Below, one piece after another: positions 54,915-64,000 of a stretch of 64,000 nt of DNA (position 1 is its first letter; each line of letters starts with the position of its first letter). The DNA is from Plantago major (lineage: Eukaryota; Streptophyta; Magnoliopsida; Lamiales; Plantaginaceae): the NCBI GenBank assembly GCA_026545765.1, contig CM048839.1, positions 90,796,914 through 90,860,913 on the forward strand, in the 5' to 3' direction. The position numbers were made by a program, and so were the translations under genes. The notes under the pieces were generated by a model. That model saw only the letters and a program-made list of their open reading frames with translations, was not told the DNA's origin and did not search any database.

Positions 54915-57492
54915 CCTAACGAACTGCATGTGGAGCAGGAAGGCGAAAGCGGTCGGGAGGCTGATGAAGTCGAGATGTTCGAGGCCGGGGTGGAAGACCG
55001 TGTTGTAGCGGAAACAGGTCCGTCCAACCCAAGCACGTCTGGGAGACCCGAAGGTGTCGATGAGGAGGAGGAAGATGGTGAGGAAGACGAGGACGAGGAG
55101 GAAGGAGAAGAAGGATCTCCTGTCGCTCGTCCCCCTAGACGCTCCGGTCGACGGATTGCATTACACCCTGCTGCGCCCGTTCAGTCCAGTCTTCCATTAA
55201 TTGAAGGTCGTGGCGTGAAAGCTACCCGAATCAAGTTCCCCCGTCCTGCGTCTGCTGTTACGATAGCGGACGAATTTGGAGAACTAAATACAGACGGACT
55301 TCTTCCTACATGTCCATCAAGGGTTAAAGCGGAGGACATTCCAGAATGGAGGCGGAAGTGGGAGATCCCCGACTCCGTAGAAATCATGGTTCCCGAGCCC
55401 GGACACGCATTTTACAACCCGCCCGCCGGGTATATTTGTGTGCATGAGGTAGCTTTTGCTTGTGGGTGGAAGATCCCCATTGCAACGGAATTGAAGCATA
55501 TTCTGAATCACATTGGGATTGGTCTGAGTCAGGTTATCCCAAAGTCCTTGGGTAATCTTATCTGCTTCGTTATTTTTTGTAAGAAGAAAGGGCAGCCAGT
55601 AAATTTTGAGAACTTCAGGCAGCTCTTTCATGTTTCATTCAGTCCGGGGAACCCCCTCTTCTATACTTTTGTGAATAGGAAACCCTATAACTTCATTTCG
55701 GACTCCATTTCGTCGCTGGGATCGAAGTGGTGGGATAAGTACGTTTTCGTACGGATGGCTCTGAAACATGGGGCGTCCGAGAGACAGCGAGAACAATGGG
55801 GACTTCCAACAAAGTTCCTAAGGGAGAGCATCCCGGATTGGCGCCCCCTTCCAAAGAACGTGGCTCCGTGGGTGGCGGCGATCCACAAAAAGCATAACCC
55901 ACCAACTTATCCGTTCCATGGATTAATCTGTTAGCCACTTCCCTACCTGTGCGGACTAACAGGCGCAGTGGAAGTTGGAGGGAAGATGGACTTTAGTAAG
56001 GATTTGTTGACTTGAAACTTTGTGCTCTTTCTTCTTCGGGATACTCTGTTTTGATTACGTATTTCCGCAGTGCTGGTAATTATTCTTTAACATATCTGTA
56101 TCTGACGCCTTTGGTTTATTGTGCAGCTCACTAGTTCGACTACATCATGTCGACGCTCCGTGGAAAGAAAAGGTTGCAGAGGGAGCAGCAAGCCTTGGAG
56201 GTCGCCGCTGGTCAGAGGACCAAAATCATCAACACTTCCGCGGGTCTTCCTATGTCGGATCCGAAGAATGCCGCAGTGTTTGCCGCGGAGGAAGAAAGGC
56301 GGAACAAGGCTGGAGAGGATTCTCAGGCCTTGGCGGTGCCCGACAAGGGCAAAGCCCCTGCCACTCGGAGCGCCACTGCTTCAAAGTCCCAGGCTTCCGC
56401 TGCTGCAGCACCACAACGGGAGGTGTTGATGCAGGATGCTATTACCTCGGGACGCAAGAGAGGAGCAACCTCGGAGGCTCCCCCTGCAGCAAAGAGACAG
56501 CAATTGTCCGCTGTTCTGCCTGTTGACCAAGCTGCTCTTGATAAGGAGTACGAGCTGGCTTACGGACTCCCTGAGGTTGTGCGGGTCGGAGGGCTGGATG
56601 GGCTATACCAGCGAGTAAGTAATCTTTCGATGATCTCCTTGGCTTGTTCTTAGTATGATAGAAATGTAACTTACATTCTTGTGGACTTCTTGCAGCTCGG
56701 ATGTTTCGTCAGGGCCATGCAATGGAAGGCCGGCGAACGCGCTACTATTGAGGAGGACCTCCACAAGGCTGTGGCCACATCCGCGGATGAGGCGGAGAAG
56801 GTGAAGCAGTTGGAGATGCAGCTGAAAGAGCAAGAAGTGAAGTTCCATAAGCTGAAGGCCAGCTGGGAAGAAATCAAGGGGGACCTCGACTGGCAGGAGA
56901 ACTTTGTCGACAAGTCGATGAAGGCTTTTCTGGATTCCAAGGATATATTGCTCGGAGGCCTCCAATATGCCCGTCTTCAGGCCGGTCGTGACTTCATGGA
57001 GTCCGACTCCTTCAAGTTCTTGACGGCGGACAAATCCGATGCCTCCCGCCTGGATGGGTTCGTGTCCGCTATCGGGCAGCTGCAGTCCAAGGACTACTTC
57101 CACCGGACTTGATCGAAGGCGTAAGGTTAATCCTTCATGGATGCTATGGTGTGGAGGTCCCTGTCGACAGTGTCTCGGATGAACAGTTAGCCGCGTGTGA
57201 GTTTGCGGAACTAGTCACCGAGGAGGGTGAGATCGAGATTCGAAACGGAGGGCCTTTCCTCCCGATGTGGGTCCCGGATGCCTTCCAAAAGGTATGCTTT
57301 GTAGCTTTCGATAATTACCGGGCTTTCCTAAAGAAGTGGTTCTTCCTGCCTTGCCGGGTCGTTGGCCTTCCCGCGGATTTCAACTTGTTCAATCTTGTTG
57401 AATCACTTGCTGCGCAAGCCATCTCCAACACGCCCCCTGTCGATCCGCCCCAAGCTGGTGAAGCTGGTCCGAGCCAAGCCGGGCCTCAGTGA
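54915..57492 (+). pseudogene. Antisense unit I of element 2, 5'-truncated
   Basis: Same gene as 10270-13128. Exon A from about 54915 to 55995 (donor TTTA|GTAAGG), exon B 56127-56614 (acceptor TTGTGCAG, donor GTAAGT), exon C 56696-57492 (acceptor CTTCTTGCAG). Exon A has a Glu/Asp-rich tract and the domain with FACGWKIPIATELKHILNHI and SKWWDKYVFVRMALKHG. Exon B starts near MSTLRGKKRLQREQQALEV; exon C opens with a coiled-coil-like part and ends FAELVTEEGEIEIRNGGPFL..AGPSQAGPQ. A deletion of about 1.1 kb relative to element 1 removed the TATA box, leader and about 80 codons; the ATG at 54858 lies in fused leader sequence and is not the original start. Single-base shifts occur near 55915 and 57090. 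Confidence 0.8.
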
Positions 57493-57498
57493 GAAGTC

Positions 57499-57512
57499 CG
57501 GGGTATGCCCCG
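57499..57512 (+). terminator. 3' hairpin of antisense unit I, element 2
   Basis: CGGGGTATGCCCCG, perfect 5-bp stem and TATG loop, 6 bases after the stop TGA (57490-57492). Shared with unit II below and with element 1. Confidence 0.65.
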
Positions 57513-57914
57513 TTGAAATTCCGCATTTGAATTTTTCGCTGGGATGCATCTTTTGATAACGCGGAATGTCATTATGTACTATTGCTTTGATTCGTATTTA
57601 ATCCGAGGAGTTAAACCTCCTATGCTTCCAAATTATTACTTGCTCTCTTCTTTGTTTCCTTTTTTATCTGTCGTTCATATGCTGAGTTATTATAAATTAC
57701 ACATCCCTTAAGAGCACGTATCGCTGTAGATGGCGTCTGATGTAGAAATCAAACTATCATCTTTCCGATCCTCGTACCGTTCGCTCTTTGGGATGCGTAA
57801 TTCTTCTAGAAGGGGGAAGGTGAAACAGTGAAATAGTCATTATGACTGCGTCTTTTCATCTTCCCAGTCGTCGGATGATCGACAAGTGGCGAGATCTTAA
57901 GGACCCATCGCGAC

Positions 57915-57922
57915 TATAAATA
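57915..57922 (+). promoter_or_regulatory. TATA box of antisense unit II, element 2
   Basis: TATAAATAAGG, 100 bases before the ATG at 58023, aligned with 9829-9822 in element 1. Confidence 0.65.
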
Positions 57923-58022
57923 AGGGTGTGGTAATTCCTCCTTTTTTCATTGCTTTACCCTTCTCCACTCTGTCTTTTGTTTTATCCACTCTAGCCTTCC
58001 ACAAAAGCCGGCGTTCTCCAGG

Positions 58023-58301
58023 ATGTTGGACTCTGATGACGAGGAATATCAACATTGGGTAAACTGTGCTTGTGGGCACATGCATCCACCGATTTACCCG
58101 GGTACAGGGACCGCGGATGACCCGATCATCCTTGATTTTGAAGGCGATCCCCCTCGATGTCCGGGAATAGCTAGGAGGTTAGCCGAGGAAGAGAGGGAGC
58201 GGACGCTGAAGTTGATCCGTAGGAGGATCCGAATGCAAAGAAGCTCGTCGGGGCGAGGTGGTGGCTCGAGTCCCAAGCTCGACTTCCTAATCGTGATTTA
58301 A
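58023..58301 (+). CDS. Antisense unit II protein of element 2, 92 residues, unknown function
   Basis: Intact small frame with its own TATA box and a 3' hairpin 7 bases after the stop. N terminus MLDSDDEEYQHWVNCACGHM has clustered Cys/His (C-A-C-G-H-M-H), which is only partly kept in element 1 (ACGNMH); then TADDPIILDFEGDPP and the charged helix ARRLAEEERERTLKLIRRRI, ending in a Gly/Ser-rich tail. Relative to element 1 it lacks codons 5-34, a 90-base in-frame deletion. Conservation of frame and charge between two diverged copies supports translation. No family recognised; a nucleic-acid or protein-binding role would be a guess. Confidence 0.65.
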   Translation: MLDSDDEEYQHWVNCACGHMHPPIYPGTGTADDPIILDFEGDPPRCPGIARRLAEEERERTLKLIRRRIRMQRSSSGRGGGSSPKLDFLIVI

Positions 58302-58307
58302 ACAAGG

Positions 58308-58321
58308 CGGGGTATGCCCCG
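58308..58321 (+). terminator. 3' hairpin of antisense unit II, element 2
   Basis: CGGGGTATGCCCCG, identical to the motif at 57499-57512, 7 bases after the stop TAA (58299-58301). Confidence 0.65.
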
Positions 58322-58623
58322 TGGAAGTATGTACTTAGCCTTGGACCTTTTCAGATTGTACTTCTCGTATGTAAATGTTCGGATAATTTTGTCTATAAAA
58401 TTCGAACTATTTTTCATCGGATAAGACCGCCACCTTTTTCTTGTTCAAGCTTCGTCGGATTATATTGACGCGCATATCTTTGTAAGATGACCAACAAACT
58501 CGGATGTGGTTGATGGGCTTGTTTAGGCTTGATTGGATAAACCCGTCTGGCCCAACACTGTTCAACCCAAATGAATAGTTTAAGCCCATTTTCGACGTCG
58601 AAGTTCTGACGTGTCGGACGCCT

Positions 58624-58647
58624 ATTGGTTCGTTACTTCTATAAATA
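58624..58647 (+). promoter_or_regulatory. Antisense promoter III of element 2
   Basis: ATTGG at 58624-58628 then TATAAATA at 58640-58647; same layout as 9019-8996 in element 1. Confidence 0.55.
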
Positions 58648-58737
58648 CTCCGGATCCCTCTTGGCCTTGGTCGTGCAAATCCAACTTCCAATTTCCATAT
58701 CCACTCAATAGCAAGAAGATGATTTCTTGAATAGTTT

Positions 58738-58810
58738 CCCCTTCGAGACTCCCGTCCACTCTCAAGTCGGCGTTCATCCTGAGCTTGAGAGTGGCGTGGG
58801 TCTAGAGGGG
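58738..58810 (+). other. Conserved hairpin H1 in element 2
   Basis: Arms 58738-58766 and 58784-58810 (CCACTCTCAAG / CTTGAGAGTGG at the inner end). Same relative place as 8779-8851 in element 1. Confidence 0.75.
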
Positions 58811-58890
58811 AAGAATGTTGAAGATCAGTCATCGAAAAGCATAGATCTCGGTATACGTACAGAACTGTAGGTTAGCAAACGGACTATCTT

Positions 58891-58971
58891 ATTGGTTGTA
58901 CGAGTGATCCACCCTTTAGGAGCTTTTTCTTCCCGAGGAGTTGCTGACGGGTGGATCACCGTACGACCAAT
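58891..58971 (+). other. Conserved hairpin H2 in element 2
   Basis: Arms 58891-58914 and 58949-58971 (GTGATCCACCC / GGGTGGATCAC), 34-base loop; counterpart of 8618-8697 in element 1. Confidence 0.75.
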
Positions 58972-59469
58972 GCGTCAAATCCGTGTATGGATCTGAGTTT
59001 TGACGTCGGACACGATAGATGTGTCCGTGCAATTTGCTTATAAGCATGAGGTTCCCAGTGTTTATCACTTACTCACGATTCTAATGTTTCCAGGCACATT
59101 GTGCGCGGGATCCATAGAGAATGTCGTAGAATTTCTGACTTATTAAAATATCTTGTGTTGTGCAGGGATATCAGATCTACGATTTTCCCAGAAGTAGTGA
59201 GTGGGTGAAGAAGTGTCCTGTCGGAGGAATAGTCTCGACGGAAGATGACGTATCTCCGGAGACTCTCTCTATAGATTATGTATTGCGTCTGTAGATCTGG
59301 ATAAAGATCTGAGATTGTAAGTTTCACAGACAGGATTATGTATAATTCGTCTTTGTATGAATAAAATCCCTTGCTTTCCTTCTTGTCGTTAAACGAACGT
59401 TAAATCTCAGATGCATAAATCGAAAAATCACAAATCGAAAGATAGAGGTTGTATTGATTTGCCGGAAAT

Positions 59470-61095
59470 TCAACTACAACTTGCGGGCTCTATGGCCAAT
59501 GACAAAAGGATCAAAAAAACAGAACTGGCAGAGTTCCGTGTAATAAATAGTTGGAATCTGAGATGACCAATCGACCTGACGGAGATCCGCACAGTTCCGT
59601 GTAATAAATAGAACTTCTGAAGGTTTCTAGCATTCCACGGACACTTGAGGGGATGTCCGTTCTCATCTTCTAATTCATAACTCCCATTCACTCTTGCTCC
59701 GACAATCTTGTAGGGTCCTTCCCACATGGGCTTGAGTTTTCCAATATTGCTCAAAATGTCGGCTAGTCGAAGCACTAGGTCTCCGATTTGCAAGTTAGTC
59801 GCTCGAACGTTCCTGTTGTAGGTTCGGGCAGCAGTTGCCTGATACCTATGGATATTCGCCAGTGCCTCAGACCTTTTCTGTTCGAGCATGTCTAGGTCGA
59901 ATATTCGAGCTTCGCGGTTTGCAATGCCTTCGAACTCTTGGATCCTCAAAGTCTCAACGGCAATCTCGGACGGTATGACTGCCTCCGAGCCATATACCAA
60001 GGCGAATGGAGTTTCTTTGGTCGCAGTCCGTGCAGTGGTGCGATGAGCCCATAGCACGCCTTCTAGGTCGTCCGCCCAGATTTCTTGTGAAATTCTTAAC
60101 CGCTTCTCGAGGATCTTGACTATTGTTTTATTTGTGGACTCAGCCTGTCCATTGGCTTGCGGGTATCCAACAGATGTAGAACGTTGCTTGATTTTGAAGG
60201 ACGCCAGCCATTCCTTGAGCCTATGTCCTGAGAACTGGGCACCATTGCCCGAGACGAGAATCCTGGGCAGGCCAAAGCGGAAGATGATATTCTTCCAGAT
60301 AAAGGTCCGCACTCGACTCTCTGTAATGGTTGCAACAACCTCAGCTTCTACCCATTTGGTAAAATATTCAACAGCCACAATCATGAACCTCCGCTGCTGG
60401 GTGCCTCTCGGGAACGGTCCGACTATGTCAATGCCCCATTGGTCGAATGGACACGCTATGATTGACGGAATCATAGGATGCGTCGGATGATGTGGAATGT
60501 TCGCATAGTATTGACAATCAGGGCACTTCCGAGCGTAGTCGGCAGAATCTTTATTAATACTAGGCCAGTAGTAGCCTTGTCGTACAATTTTCTGGGCGAG
60601 AGTCCTTCCCCCGGAATGACTTCCGCAGCTCCCGCTGTGTATCTCCTCTAGCACAGTCTTTGATTCTTGCGGGCTCAAGCACCGCAAATGGGTCCCTGCC
60701 AATGATCTCTTGTACAAATCTTCCCCCAGTATAAAGTACCTGTTTGCTCTACATTGGACGCTCCTTGATTCCTTCGGATCAACTGGAAGAGATCCGTCCT
60801 TGAGGTAATTCCAGATGTCAGTCATCCAATTTCCGCCCGTGTCAGTTATCGTGACGGCGGAATTGAGACTCATGACGGATGAGTCAGTAACAGTGAGTAA
60901 AATCACTCTCCTTGTGTCCAAAGCTGTCGTTGCAGACGTGTATTTTGCCAGGGCATCTGCTCTTTCATTCCAGGCTCTGTCAAACTTTTCTAGGGTGAAT
61001 TCCTCAAAGTGCTTGGCTTCCTGCTTGAGTAGCTCGAGATACTTGATCATCGAAGGACCTTTTGTGGCAAAATTTCCCGAAAATTGAGCTTCCAC
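59470..61095 (-). pseudogene. Second RNase H C terminus and integrase of element 2
   Basis: Open frame of 541 codons. End of the second RNase H (KFDRAWNERADALAKY), HHCC finger (IHSGSCGSHSGG..CPDCQYY), core with WGIDIVGPFP, then SGNGAQFSGH at about 60230-60255 where element 1 and the family have SDNGAQF: the second catalytic Asp is Gly (codon 60249-60247). ANGQAESTNK and the C-terminal GDLVL..KLKPMWEGPYKIV domain follow. The frame reads about 50 residues past the usual NARNLQKFY end. Structure is complete but strand transfer should be dead. Confidence 0.92.
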
Positions 61096-61442
61096 GAGCT
61101 GCGAATCCGTGAAAGCTTGAGCTTCCGAACTTGCAGGGATTTGGCCAGTCGCAGTCCAATCAATGCTTCATATTCAGCCTCATTGTTTGTAACTTTGAAC
61201 TCCAGGGATATCGCGTAGTCAAGTTCCGCGCCATCGGGGCTCTTAAAGAAGATTCCAATCCCTCCGACTCTTCCAGTGGAGGAACCATCCACTTCCAATA
61301 TCCAGGTATCAGAAGGATGTTTTTCGTCTTGGAGGTCTCCTGCAGGCTCCCGAGGTTCCCACCTTTGTGCTTCTATTTCCCTGCTTTCTGGTCCGGAGTT
61401 GTTAAGTCCGGAGTTGCTTGCCATACCGTCAAGAAGGAACAT
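61047..61442 (-). pseudogene. Second (archaeal-type) RNase H N-terminal part of element 2
   Basis: WILEVDGSSTGRVGGIGIFF and NNEAEYEALIGLRLAKSL; one or more bases are missing relative to element 1 (EALLVGL), and the frame shifts near 61095 into the integrase frame. Confidence 0.85.
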
Positions 61443-62197
61443 CTGGTTGACTCGAGTTTGAAGTTAGAGAGACCGATTGATAAACCGGGCGTCTTGAGGT
61501 TTCTTTGGGTTGAACTACGGAATGGCTTCCGCCAACTGCTGGTGAGTAAACATTCGAATGCCTGTGTGTCAGGGCCCTTCTCTGAATCCGCCTCAGGATA
61601 TTCCGCTAAGAAATCGGCGAGGACTTGAGCTTTCTTGGCTGACGGAGCTTGATAGCAAATGTCGTATTCACTCAGCTCGATCGCCCACTTAGAGAGTCGT
61701 CCAGACTGGTCGGGCTTTCCAGACTGCTTCAAAGGTTCATGATCGATTACCACAACTTTATGGGACTTGAAATATGGTTTTAACCGTCTTGCGGTGTAAA
61801 CCAAAGCATATGCAAGTTTCTCAATCTTCACGTATCTCGTCTCCGCCCCAGCGAGGGCTTTGCTAAGATAGTAGATTGGGAGGTGATCGTTAGCAATTGC
61901 ATTTAACATCGAACTCAATGCCTCTTCCGTGATAGCTAGGTAGAGGTAGAGTGGTTCTCCCTCGACGGGTTTGGAGAGCAGTGGAGGGGAATGGAGGTAC
62001 GTTTTCAATTTCTCGAAAGCCTCAGAACATTCCGCAGTCCACTCAAAGCCCTCTCCTTTCCGGAGGATTTTGAAGAACGGGAGATTTTTCTCCGCGGATC
62101 GTGAAATGAAACGACTTAAGGACATTAGACGTCCTATGAGTTGTTGTACCTCATTGAGGGTTTTTGGTTGCGGCAGATCTAGGATTGCCTTGATCTT
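61373..62197 (-). pseudogene. RNase H domain of element 2 pol
   Basis: FISRSAEKNLPFFKILRKGE, LYLYLAITEEALSSML, YYLSKALAGAETRYVKIEKL, LSKWAIELSEYDICY. Small deletions (KQSGKPD for KQVLGKPD) keep frame. Upstream it is separated from RT by a TAA near 62195 where element 1 has AAG. Confidence 0.85.
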
Positions 62198-62902
62198 TTA
62201 TGGGTTCGCGCTTATCCCTCTCTCGGTAACCATGTATCCGAGGAACTTCCCTCCTTTTACTCCGAACGTACATTTCTCGGGATTCAATTTCATTCCGTAC
62301 TTCCTAAGGATGGCGAAGCACTTGTTCAAATGGTGCACATGTTGCTCTTCAGTTTTGCTCTTGACGAGCATGTCGTCCACATACACTTCCATGGTTTTCC
62401 CAAACTCTTCCTTGAACATTTGATTCACAAGGCGCTGGTAAGTGGCTCCCGCATTTTTCAATCCGAAGGGCATTACCTTGAAGCAATATACACCCCCGGC
62501 AGCGAAGAAAGCTGTTTTCTTGATGTCTTCTTTGGCCATCCGGATTTGGTAAAAACCTTGGTATGCGTCCATGAAACTCAACAATGCACATCCGGACGTG
62601 GAGTCAACCAACTGATCTATCCGCGGCAAAGGGTACGGATCCTTCGGGCAGAACTTGTTCAACCTAGTGAAGTCGTTGCACATCCGCCATTTGCCCGGTG
62701 ACTTCTCTACCAGGACTACATTGCACACCCAGTCAGAATAACGGACTTCTTCAATGTGCCCTGCTTTTAGGAGTCGCTCCACTTCAGCGGATATGATGGC
62801 ATCCTTGACCGGACCGAAATCTTTCCTTTTTTGTCGGATGTACTTGATCGAGGGATCCATGTTCAGACGGTGAACAGTGATCCTCGGGTCAATCCCCTTC
62901 AA
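62198..62902 (-). pseudogene. Reverse transcriptase of element 2
   Basis: KFCPKDPYPLPRIDQLVD, LSFMDAYQGFYQI, MPFGLKNAGATYQRLVN and the intact catalytic box VYVDDMLVK (near 62372-62386). Preceded by a TAG at 62917-62915 in place of the Trp in VFAWST. Apart from the two flanking stops it is continuous. Confidence 0.93.
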
Positions 62903-62914
62903 GTCATCGGTACT

Positions 62915-64000
62915 CTAGGCAAACACATCGCTGTTTTCACGGAGACAAGCGATGAGCTTCATTTCTACCTCTGCAGTCATCTCGGACCCAATTCTTGTTT
63001 TCTTATCCGGGTTTCCAGCGACAATCTCGATTTCCTTGAGAGTCTCGTGAGGCTCGATTCGCAATGTTCTAGGAAACTTCTCCTTCTGGCTCCCAACTCC
63101 GATCTGCGGGTTCTCCTTTTTAGCTGGAAGAACCGCTGATGGACCAGGGGTCAGGGTGGTCGCCAGCACGTGGGCGGACGCTCTTCTTGTGGACATTATG
63201 TAACATTCCCAGGCTTCGCGGACGTTTCCAACCTCTTGTCTGACTCCAAAGGGAGTTGGAAACTTCATTCTGTTATGGAGAGTGGAGGGGATAGCTCGAA
63301 ATTGATTAAGCCCCGGGCGCCCAAAGATGGTGTTGTAGTCGAAAGTACGATCCACCACTACAAATCGGACCAACTGAGTAACTCTTTCCGGGAAAGTACC
63401 AAGCGAAACATGCAACATAACACTTCCCAGGGGTCGAACTGTTCCCCCTCCAAATTCCAGTATAGAGGTGTGGACCCTTTCATATTGGATTCTCCCTAGG
63501 GCCATCTGGTCCAGTGTTCTTTTGGAAATGATATTCGAGGAACTCCCGGTGTCTACCAAAATCTTGTTCACTCTATAAGTTGCGATGGTCAAGGAAACCA
63601 CTAGCGGAACATCTGGATCATCAATGTCCTCTCCTCCTGCCGTAGGAAGAGGAATCTCACTATCATCGAAAAATATAGCGTTTGTACCCTGAATCGCTGG
63701 AGCAGCGTATGCTCTATCATTGTTCCGAAGATTTTGTGTTGTCCGCTCTCTTGCGTTCCTACTGTAACCTCCTGATGGCCCGCCCGCAATGGTGTTGATT
63801 ACTCTGCTGTAGGGAGGGTTCTCCATATCCATACCGTCGCAGTGTCTATACGGATGTCTATCCGTGCGAGGCGGACTGTGAGCTGGCGGAGGTAGCAAAG
63901 ATAGCGGATGGGGAGGTAATTCTGTAGCATTATCCTCCCTTCTTCGCTCCGCTCTATCGTGCCTAGAGGGTTCATCCGTGTAGATGTGCTCCTTGAGCTT
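62915..64000 (-). pseudogene. gag C terminus and protease of element 2, open to the window edge
   Basis: The frame is open from the right edge: EHIYTDEPSRHDRAERRRED and a Pro-rich linker (gag end), then the retropepsin domain with ILVDTGSSSNIISKR (intact DTG near 63545-63553), FGGGTVRPLGSVMLHVSL and FGRPGLNQFRAIP. It ends at the TAG 62917-62915 before RT. The rest of gag, the primer-binding site and the 5' LTR lie beyond 64000. Confidence 0.9.

Larger units (their letters stand above)
58640..59365 (+). other. Putative antisense transcription unit III of element 2
   Basis: Promoter 58624-58647, hairpins H1 and H2, two possible acceptors (ATGTTTCCAG before 59095 and GTGTTGTGCAG before 59166), a terminal exon 59166-59294 and AATAAA at 59360-59365. 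The exon has an open frame GYQIYDFPRSSEW..PVGGIVSTEDDVSPETL ending at TAG. Against element 1 its differences are mostly V/I and L/F, whereas the opposite strand shows L/P, W/R and C/R changes, which favours coding on this strand. The first exon and start codon are not resolved. Ends about 110 bases before the integrase stop region, so it converges with pol. Confidence 0.5.
53597..64000 (-). mobile_element. Element 2: Tat-lineage retrotransposon, minus strand, 5' end outside window
   Basis: Relative of element 1 in opposite orientation. Order read from the minus strand: (gag outside), protease, RT, RNase H, second RNase H, integrase, antisense block, hairpin, purine tract, 3' LTR. Flank next to the LTR is CAACT; the other target duplication cannot be seen. 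Pol is less damaged than in element 1, but the integrase has lost a catalytic Asp. Confidence 0.93.

Overview
This window is nuclear DNA of a flowering plant, most likely a eudicot. The evidence is an intron-rich host gene with GT-AG splice sites, plant lineages of retrotransposon (Tat-type Ty3/gypsy with two RNase H domains, L1 LINE, copia), Stowaway and Mutator-like elements, tRNA-derived SINEs, and AT-rich intergenic DNA. I see only one convincing complete host gene; nearly everything else is transposon-derived. The species cannot be named from the sequence.

Layout. 1-912: unassigned repeat-like DNA. 913-15763: element 1, a Tat-type LTR retrotransposon on the + strand, both LTRs present and flanked by a perfect 5-bp target duplication (GAAGG). 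17318-20358: a Mutator-like element (MULE) with a 10-bp target duplication, a 93-bp minisatellite, 150-bp tandem repeats and an N-terminal transposase remnant. 21015-21558: a small inverted-repeat element. 21998-26753 (minus): an eight-coding-exon gene for a 320-residue type I membrane protein resembling Ac45/VOA1 V-ATPase accessory subunits. 27100-36900: intergenic DNA with a SINE nested inside a Stowaway MITE, a solo gypsy LTR, a truncated 5' LTR with its primer-binding site, a second SINE, a MULE-type MITE and a possible small secreted-peptide gene. 36899-41880 (minus): an L1 LINE. 42400-47600: SINE, MITE, microsatellites, a possible inverted-repeat element. 47577-53621: a stack of degenerate copia and gypsy fragments including a second solo LTR. 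53597-64000 (minus): element 2, a relative of element 1 whose 5' end lies beyond the window.

The most interesting content is the interval between pol and the 3' LTR of elements 1 and 2. Both carry a block transcribed opposite to pol, and comparing the two copies resolves up to three head-to-tail antisense units. Unit I is a three-exon gene for a large protein resembling the plant 'putative gypsy type transposon' family. Unit II is a short gene, about 92-133 residues, conserved in both copies. Unit III has a CCAAT/TATA-like promoter, a conserved terminal exon and an AATAAA signal. Units I and II end in the same 14-base hairpin, CGGGGTATGCCCCG, and unit III contains two long hairpins with compensatory base changes. 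Antisense additional ORFs are known in Tat-lineage elements; the short second and third units, the shared 3' hairpin and the covarying hairpins are the parts I would treat as potentially new.

Neither element looks autonomous. Element 1 has lost the protease and reverse transcriptase active sites and has many stops, mostly C-to-T at CGA/CAG/CAA codons. Element 2 has lost a catalytic Asp of integrase and the promoter and N terminus of antisense unit I.
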